64,000 nt of DNA, from the NCBI RefSeq assembly GCF_000192435.1, contig NZ_AEUD01000009.1:62001-126000 (forward strand). Reading direction: 5' to 3'. Below, one piece after another: positions 58,697-64,000 of the stretch (its first letter is position 1; every line of letters begins with the position of its first letter). A program made the position numbers and the translations under genes. This DNA is from Gordonia neofelifaecis NRRL B-59395. Lineage in GTDB: Bacteria > Actinomycetota > Actinomycetes > Mycobacteriales > Mycobacteriaceae. The notes below the pieces were generated by a model that searched no databases, was not told the origin of the DNA, and saw nothing but the letters and a program-made list of their open reading frames with translations.

Positions 58697-60097
58697 ATGA
58701 CCAACCAGGAAGCGCCCAGCGCGCCGGCCCGCCATCGGCTGCCCGGCGTCTCCGCGGTCACCGAGGTCACCCGATTCACCACGACCGCCGGACACGCGGC
58801 CTTCGGAGTCGGTCGTCTGGTCGCCGATTCCGTCGCCGGACTCGCACGCGGCCGACGCCCGGGTACCGCGACGGTCGCGCACGAGGTGCGGCGGACGTTC
58901 GAGCACCTCGGCCCCACCTACGTGAAGCTCGGCCAGTTGATCGCGTCCAGCCCCGGCGTCTTCGGCACGACCATGGCCGACGAGTTCGCGACGCTGCTCG
59001 ACCAGGTGCGGCCGGCCGACGCCGAAGCCGTCCGCCGGGTGTTCGTCGAAGATCTCGGCGCCCAGCCCGAGGACGTCTTCGCCGAGTTCGACATGGAGCC
59101 GATCGCCTCCGCCTCCATCGCGCAGGTGCACACCGCCACGTTGAAGAGCGGCGAGGAGGTCGTGGTCAAGATCCAGCGGCCCGGCATCGCCGACCGGCTC
59201 GCCCCCGACGTCGCGATCCTGGAGCGGCTCGCCGGTCTGATCGAGATGTCCGAATACGGGCGGATGCTCAGCGCCCGCCACGTCGTGCAGGACTTCGCCG
59301 ACGGCCTCGACTCCGAACTCGACTTCCGCAATGAGGCTGCGACCATGGCCGAATGGTTCGACTGCCTCCAGCCGGGCCCGTTCGGCGACCGGGTCCGCGT
59401 ACCTGCGGTGTACGACGACCTCACCACCGCGCGCGTACTCACCATGGAACGCATCTACGCCACCCGGATCGACGACGTCCGCGCCGTGCGGGCCGCCGGA
59501 CACGACGGCGAGACGCTGTGCCGCAATCTGCTGCTGTCCCTGCTCGACTCGGCGTTCCACGGCGGACTCTTCCACGGCGATCTGCACGCGGGCAACGTTC
59601 TGGTGGACGCGGACGGAAAGCTGGTGATGCTCGACTTCGGCATCGTCGGCCGCTTCGACGCTCGGACGCGGCGGATTCTGCGTCAGCTGGTGGTCGACCT
59701 CGTCGTCAAGCAGGACTACGACTCAGCCGGGCGGGCGATCTTCCTGCTCGGAGCCGTGCACAATCCCGGGTCGACGTCGAAGGGCGCCGCCGATCTGCAG
59801 AGGGTGACCGCGCCCCTGTCGACCACCGAGATGGCCGCGATGTCGTACACCGACCTCGGACGTCAGCTGGCGGCCGTCGCGAAAGCCCACGACGCGCGAC
59901 TTCCCCGAGAATTGGTGCTCGTCGGCAAACAACTGTTGTATGTAGAGAAATACATGAAGCTGCTGGCTCCGCGCTGGAAGGCGATCTCCGATCGCGAGAT
60001 CTACGGCTACATGGCCGGAATCATGAAGGAAGCCGAACGCGACCGCCGCGCTCGCACACCGGCGTCCGGCACGACGAACCGACCGACCACACGCTGA
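58697..60097 (+). CDS. ABC1/UbiB-family atypical kinase (AarF-like)
   Basis: A 466-residue protein kinase-like protein. The family-specific KxGQ motif is YVKLGQLIASSPGVF near residue 76, the Ala-rich loop is SASIAQVHTATL near 138, the catalytic loop is FHGDLHAGNVLVD near 296 and the metal Asp is in MLDFGIVGRFD near 314. In other bacteria UbiB supports quinone synthesis or lipid transport; actinobacterial members are poorly understood. No membrane segment is clear at the C-terminus. A TACACT -10-like element at 58679-58684 lies only 13 bases from the ATG, and no RBS is visible, so the mRNA may be leaderless. Followed 30 bases later by the DUF3068 gene. Confidence 0.88.
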   Translation: MTNQEAPSAPARHRLPGVSAVTEVTRFTTTAGHAAFGVGRLVADSVAGLARGRRPGTATVAHEVRRTFEHLGPTYVKLGQLIASSPGVFGTTMADEFATLLDQVRPADAEAVRRVFVEDLGAQPEDVFAEFDMEPIASASIAQVHTATLKSGEEVVVKIQRPGIADRLAPDVAILERLAGLIEMSEYGRMLSARHVVQDFADGLDSELDFRNEAATMAEWFDCLQPGPFGDRVRVPAVYDDLTTARVLTMERIYATRIDDVRAVRAAGHDGETLCRNLLLSLLDSAFHGGLFHGDLHAGNVLVDADGKLVMLDFGIVGRFDARTRRILRQLVVDLVVKQDYDSAGRAIFLLGAVHNPGSTSKGAADLQRVTAPLSTTEMAAMSYTDLGRQLAAVAKAHDARLPRELVLVGKQLLYVEKYMKLLAPRWKAISDREIYGYMAGIMKEAERDRRARTPASGTTNRPTTR

Positions 60098-60127
60098 TCG
60101 AGAAGATACAGAGGAGACGAGAAGGAT

Positions 60128-61669
60128 ATGAAACGTGCCGCGCTGGCATTGCTTGCCTTCCTCGGCGTCGCGTGCATCGTCGCGGCCATCGCCATCCCCA
60201 CCTACCTGGTGCCGAAGCTGAAGGTGGTGCCGCTCGACCTCGACATCACGTCAGTCGCGAGCACCGTCTCGGCCGACGGCGACGCGGGCGACCGCTTCCC
60301 CGCCACCATCTTCGACCGATGCTCGCTCACCAAGTCCAAGGCGGCGACGCTCGACGCCAATCTGACGCAGCAGCGCCGGTCGGTCATCGTCGATCCGTCC
60401 GACAAGAATCAGGCGACGCTCCAGTCCGGCCAGACCGTCCAGATCGACCGCGTGCGTGATTCCTCCGGTAAGGAGCGCGACCTCACGATGGCGTCCAGCG
60501 ACGCCGATCGCAAGTGCGACGACGCGCTGCTCAACGCCACCGTCGACCGCGTGTCGGTCAATCGTGAGACCTCGGCGCCGAACGGCAACGTCAGCGAACT
60601 CCAGGTGGAGCCGATCCCCGAGGGCGGAACAGTTGAAGAGGCCTCGGTGAAGCTGGAGGACCGCAAGGGCTTCCAGTACAAGTTCGGCTTCGACGTGCAG
60701 AAGCGCGATTACTACTACTACGACACCACCACGCGGCAGGACGCGACCGCGAAGTTCGTCGAAGAGAAGACGATCGACGGTGTCAAGACGTATCACTTCG
60801 TCGCCGACGTGCCCGAGACCGACCTCTCGAACCTCCCCGATCCGCAGGGCGACGCCTCGCTCGGCACCATGCTCGACATGCCCGCCAAGTGGTGGGGCAT
60901 CAAGGGCCGGGGTGTGAAGCCGAACGACGTCATCACGATGCACCGCTACGCCAAGGCCACGCGCAACGTGTACGTCGAGCCGACCACCGGCACGATCATC
61001 TACGGCGAAGAGGATCAGGAGCAGTACTTCAAGTCGCCCGACGACAGCGCGGACTCGCCCGCGGCCGTCCGCGACTTCCGGATGGATGCACTGAAGGGCC
61101 GCTTCAAGTGGTCGGACGCGACCGTCTCGCAGCAGGCCGATCGTGCGCAGGGATACCTGAACCAGCTCCGCTGGGGCGGCACCATCGTGCCCATCATCCT
61201 CGGCGTCCTCGGCGTCCTGCTGCTGCTCGCCTGGGCGCTGCTCGTCTGGTTCGGCCGGAAGCGCGGCGGCGAGCCCACCGACGACGGCCTCGCCGGAGAG
61301 CCGACCCCGGACGGCGACGGCGGTTCCGAGGCGGCGACCCCCGAGGAGCAGACCACGGTGATCCCGGGACCGGTCGCCGCGCCCTACGGGCAGTACGCGG
61401 CGGATGACACCACGGTGCTGCCGGCTACCCCGGACGAGTCGTCGACGCAGGCCATTCCCGCCTACGATCCGCTCACGTCACCGATGGACACCTCACAGAC
61501 GGAGGCCTTCAGCGCCCCGGCCGACGGCTTCGGGCCGATTCCGCAGTCGGACGAGCAGCCGTCCGGGTACCCGTACCCGTACGCCGATCCGACCCGCCCG
61601 ATGCCCGACGTCGAGCAGTATCGGCAGGACCCCGACGACGAGGAGCACCCCGGCCGTCACGAGCGCTGA
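60128..61669 (+). CDS. DUF3068 (PorA-family-annotated) membrane protein
   Basis: A 513-residue protein with an N-terminal membrane segment (residues 5-27), a 330-residue external domain (family DUF3068, sometimes annotated porin PorA family), a second membrane segment near 352-378 (GGTIVPIILGVLGVLLLLAWALLVWF), and an acidic, Pro/Thr/Gln-rich cytoplasmic tail of about 130 residues. Visible blocks include YYYYDTTTRQDATAKFVEEK and ITMHRYAKATRNVYVEPTTG. DUF3068 is confined to mycolic-acid actinobacteria and close kin; its function is unknown. ATG has AGAGGAG upstream. Confidence 0.85.
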   Translation: MKRAALALLAFLGVACIVAAIAIPTYLVPKLKVVPLDLDITSVASTVSADGDAGDRFPATIFDRCSLTKSKAATLDANLTQQRRSVIVDPSDKNQATLQSGQTVQIDRVRDSSGKERDLTMASSDADRKCDDALLNATVDRVSVNRETSAPNGNVSELQVEPIPEGGTVEEASVKLEDRKGFQYKFGFDVQKRDYYYYDTTTRQDATAKFVEEKTIDGVKTYHFVADVPETDLSNLPDPQGDASLGTMLDMPAKWWGIKGRGVKPNDVITMHRYAKATRNVYVEPTTGTIIYGEEDQEQYFKSPDDSADSPAAVRDFRMDALKGRFKWSDATVSQQADRAQGYLNQLRWGGTIVPIILGVLGVLLLLAWALLVWFGRKRGGEPTDDGLAGEPTPDGDGGSEAATPEEQTTVIPGPVAAPYGQYAADDTTVLPATPDESSTQAIPAYDPLTSPMDTSQTEAFSAPADGFGPIPQSDEQPSGYPYPYADPTRPMPDVEQYRQDPDDEEHPGRHER

Positions 61670-61688
61670 CGATCGGCGCTGGCCCGCC

Positions 61689-61804
61689 GGTTGAGCCGTC
61701 CGGAGCGCAGCGAAGGACGAGTCGAAACCCCGCGACACGGGCCGGATCACAGCTGAGACCCAGCTCGTGCGACATCGGTTTCGACTCGCTCCGCTCGCTC
61801 AACC
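61689..61804. repeat. composite inverted-repeat unit 1
   Basis: A left element (61689-61729, from GGTTGAG to GAGTCGAAACC) and a right element (61777-61804, GGTTTCGACTCGCTCCGCTC then GCTCAACC) face each other across about 47 bases, so the unit can fold into a long hairpin. A nearly identical unit follows at 61866-61981. Elements of this type are widespread in Gordonia and related genomes; their function is not established. Confidence 0.75.
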
Positions 61805-61865
61805 AACGGGGGGGAGACGCCCCCGCTCAACCAACGGAGGCGACCACCCCACCCCACCCCACGCT

Positions 61866-61981
61866 GGTTGAGCCGTCCGGAGCGCAGCGAAGGACGAGTC
61901 GAAACCCCGCGACACGGGCCGGGTCGCAGCCGAGACCCAGCCCGCGCCACCCAGGTTTCGACTCGCTCCGCTCGCTCAACC
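61866..61981. repeat. composite inverted-repeat unit 2
   Basis: Same structure as unit 1: left element 61866-61906, right element 61954-61981. The 40-base left elements are identical; the spacers differ at about ten positions. Short GCTCAACCAACGG-like pieces recur at about 61825, 62010 and 62035. The whole 61670-62075 region holds no supported gene and lies between the convergent DUF3068 and FAD-dehydrogenase genes. Confidence 0.75.
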
Positions 61982-62075
61982 AACGGAAGGGGACGCCCCC
62001 GGCTCAACGAGCGGAAGGGGACGACTCCACCCCGCTCAACCAACGGGGGACCAACCAGCGGAAGGGCAGACCCCG

Positions 62076-63758
62076 TCAGCCGGTCGTGCGCGACCGTCGT
62101 GCGACGGCGCGGCCCGCGGCGCGGCCGGAGAAGATGCAGCCGCCGAGGAAGGTTCCCTCGAGCGCGTTGTATCCGTGCACGCCACCGCCGCCGAAGCCGG
62201 CGACCTCACCCGCGGCGTACAGGCCGTCGAAGGCACTGCCGTCGGGGCGCATCACCTGGGAGTCGAGGTTGGTCTCCAGCCCGCCGAGCGTCTTGCGGGT
62301 GAGGATGTTGAGCCGCACGGCGATCAGCGGACCGTGTTCGGGGTCGAGCAGCCGGTGCGGCTTCGCGACGCGGACCACCTTGTCTCCCAGATAGTTCCGC
62401 GCATTGTGGACCGCCATCATCTGGGCGTCCTTGCTGTAGGCGTTGTCCACCTGCGAATCGCGCGCGGAGATCAACCGCTCCAGCGTCTGCAGGTCGACGT
62501 GACCGCCGCGGCCGATCTCGTTCATCCCGGCGACCAGATCGGCGAGGTTGTCGCGCACCACGAAGTCGACGCCATGCTTCGTGAACGCCTCCACCGGCCC
62601 CGGCATCCCCTTGGCCAGCCTGCTCTTGGCCGCGGTCTTCAGAGACTTCTCGGTGATGTCGGGGTTCTGCTCTGAGCCGGAGAGCGCGAACTCCTTCTCG
62701 ATGATCGACTTCGTGAGCACGAACCACGAGTAGTCGTAGCCGGTGTCGAGGATCGCCTTCATCGTGGCGTTGGTGTCGAAGCCGGGAAAGTTGGGCGCGG
62801 GCAGCCGATTGCCGTTCGCGTCGAGCCACAGCGACGACGGCCCGGGGATGATGCGGATGGCGTGGTCGGACCAGATCGGATTCCAGTTCTGGATGCCCTC
62901 GGTGTAGTGCCACATCCGGTCGCGGTTCACGATGTTGCCGCCCGCGGCCTCGGTGATCCCGAGCATCCGGCCGTCGACGTAGTCCGGCACACCGGCGATC
63001 ATGAACTCCGGAGCGGGCCCGAGGCGCTCCGTGGGCCAGTTCTCGCGCACCAGATCGTGGTTGTGCCCGATTCCGCCCGAGGTCACGACGACTGCGCCGG
63101 CGCGAAGCTCGAAGTCCTTGACCTCCGTTCGCGAGGTCGGCACACCGCGCTCGGCGTCGGTCGGCTCCAGGACCCGGCCGCGCACGCCGACGACCGTCCC
63201 GTCCTCCACGACCAGCTCATCGACGCGGCGGCGGAAGGCGAATGTGACGAGCCCGCGCTTCTCCGCTTCGAGCACCGGCTCGGCGAAGATCCGGACCACC
63301 TCCGGTCCGGTCCCCCAGGTGAGGTGGAATCGCGGCACCGAGTTGCCGTGACCGTCGGCGAACCCGCCACCGCGCTCGGCCCAGCCGACCACCGGCGTGA
63401 ACCGAAGTCCGAGGTCGTGCAGGTACTGCCGCTTGATGGTCGACGCGAACTCGACGTAGGCGCGCGCCCACTGACGCGGCCAGTAGTCCTCGTCGTCGCG
63501 GTCGAATCCCGCCGACCCCATCCAGTCCTGCAGCGCGAGCTCCGGCGAGTCCTTGACGCCGAGCCGCCGCTGCTCCGGACTGTCGACGAGGAAGAGACCA
63601 CCGAGCGACCAGAACGCCTGACCGCCGAGGTTCTGCCGGTTCTCCTGATCGACGACGATCACTGTGCGTCCCGCCTGGGTCAGCTCATAGGTGGCGACCA
63701 GTCCCGCCAGTCCCGAGCCCACAACGATGGCGTCCGCCGCCTGCGCTTGCTCCGACAC
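62076..63758 (-). CDS. FAD-binding dehydrogenase (Rv0785-like, KstD superfamily)
   Basis: A 560-residue flavoprotein of the fumarate reductase/KstD superfamily. The FAD motif is AIVVGSGLAGLVATYELTQAGRTVIVVDQE at residues 10-40, followed by NLGGQAFWSLGGLFLV. Central blocks include RAGAVVVTSGGIGHNHDLV near 230. The C-terminal FAD block is GLYAAGEVAGFGGGGVHGYNALEGTFLGGCIFSGR near 510-545. GTG at 63758 is preferred, with GGAGAGG about 11 bases upstream; the frame extends further but lacks conservation. It probably desaturates a ketone-containing lipid or steroid-like compound. Confidence 0.86.
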   Translation of the reverse strand: MSEQAQAADAIVVGSGLAGLVATYELTQAGRTVIVVDQENRQNLGGQAFWSLGGLFLVDSPEQRRLGVKDSPELALQDWMGSAGFDRDDEDYWPRQWARAYVEFASTIKRQYLHDLGLRFTPVVGWAERGGGFADGHGNSVPRFHLTWGTGPEVVRIFAEPVLEAEKRGLVTFAFRRRVDELVVEDGTVVGVRGRVLEPTDAERGVPTSRTEVKDFELRAGAVVVTSGGIGHNHDLVRENWPTERLGPAPEFMIAGVPDYVDGRMLGITEAAGGNIVNRDRMWHYTEGIQNWNPIWSDHAIRIIPGPSSLWLDANGNRLPAPNFPGFDTNATMKAILDTGYDYSWFVLTKSIIEKEFALSGSEQNPDITEKSLKTAAKSRLAKGMPGPVEAFTKHGVDFVVRDNLADLVAGMNEIGRGGHVDLQTLERLISARDSQVDNAYSKDAQMMAVHNARNYLGDKVVRVAKPHRLLDPEHGPLIAVRLNILTRKTLGGLETNLDSQVMRPDGSAFDGLYAAGEVAGFGGGGVHGYNALEGTFLGGCIFSGRAAGRAVARRSRTTG

Positions 63759-63959
63759 CCCGACCAACCTCTCCGCGAAGTCCTGTGGCCCATCGCACAG
63801 GGCCGTCGGCTCCGACACTACCCGTGCGTACCCCGGCCGCAGAGGTGGCGGAAGTCCCGCCGCCGAATCGTGGATCGACGTGCTCGGCCAACTCCCAGCG
63901 ACGACGACGGCGCCGCCCGATACTTGAGACGCAACCAACGAACCATCTCAGGAGGCACC

Positions 63960-64000
63960 GTGACCGCATCCACCGCGACCGCCCACCCGACCGCCGCGAC
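63960..64000 (+). CDS. start of a gene cut by the window edge
   Basis: AGGAGG at 63949-63955 followed by GTG at 63960 opens a frame VTASTATAHPTAA that runs off the window. A TACTTG element at about 63921 could be the -10. The product cannot be identified from 13 residues. It is divergent from the FAD dehydrogenase. Confidence 0.55.
   Translation, partial: MTASTATAHPTAA

Noticed and set aside
1-64000. CRISPR array, tRNA, rRNA, prophage, insertion sequence or biosynthetic megasynthase
   Set aside because: None of the expected repeats, structures or protein families was seen on either strand.

Overview
This window is chromosomal DNA from a high-GC actinobacterium, most likely Mycobacteriales and Gordonia-like. 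The evidence is the codon bias, frequent GTG starts, an EthA-type monooxygenase, an F420 (Ddn-type) reductase, DUF3068 and MpaB/DUF2236 proteins, an NHEJ pair (Ku and LigD), many FadE/FadD/FadA/FadB proteins, and intergenic repeats of the GGTTTCGACTCGCTCCGCTCG type. I saw no rRNA, tRNA, CRISPR array, insertion sequence or phage gene. The organism is inferred from protein families only.

Layout. 1-9.5 kb: a GDSL hydrolase, a decayed DUF1576 membrane gene, fadAB divergent from a tandem TetR regulator that overlaps a class III adenylate cyclase, an orphan ModA-like lipoprotein and a ROK regulator. 9.5-19.3 kb: a phosphatase-like protein, an acyl-CoA dehydrogenase/APH-like pair, two adjacent TetR genes, an MpaB-like oxygenase, an FMN hydroxy-acid oxidase, a CopD-like membrane protein behind an iron-box-like sequence, a GXWXG protein and an EthA-like monooxygenase. 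19.4-28 kb: divergent ku and ligD, a Ddn-like reductase, a secreted CHAP protein, an NTF2-FAD monooxygenase fusion divergent from a GAF regulator, and a metallophosphoesterase. 28-36.5 kb: a translationally coupled Hsp90-like/TPR pair with a divergent TetR, then pntAB.

36.7-51.7 kb is the most coherent block. It is a catabolic island of four transcription units around a GntR/FadR-type regulator: cyclase-fadD-flavoprotein; the regulator itself; three acyl-CoA dehydrogenases, a crotonase and a fourth acyl-CoA dehydrogenase; and fadD-MFS-cyclase plus a decayed MHS transporter. Each unit has one copy of a near-identical TTAAGTACACTTAA-type palindrome upstream. Together these suggest a dedicated pathway in which an acid is imported, activated to its CoA thioester, dehydrogenated by heteromeric acyl-CoA dehydrogenases and hydrolysed by cyclase-fold enzymes. 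The substrate is unknown.

51.7-64 kb: a ferritin with an iron-box-like site; a copper operon csoR-copZ-(55-aa small membrane protein)-copA with two copper-operator palindromes; a Cys/His-motif protein of unknown function; nadB; an ABC1/UbiB kinase and a DUF3068 membrane protein; a composite inverted-repeat region; an FAD dehydrogenase; and the first codons of a gene that runs off the window.
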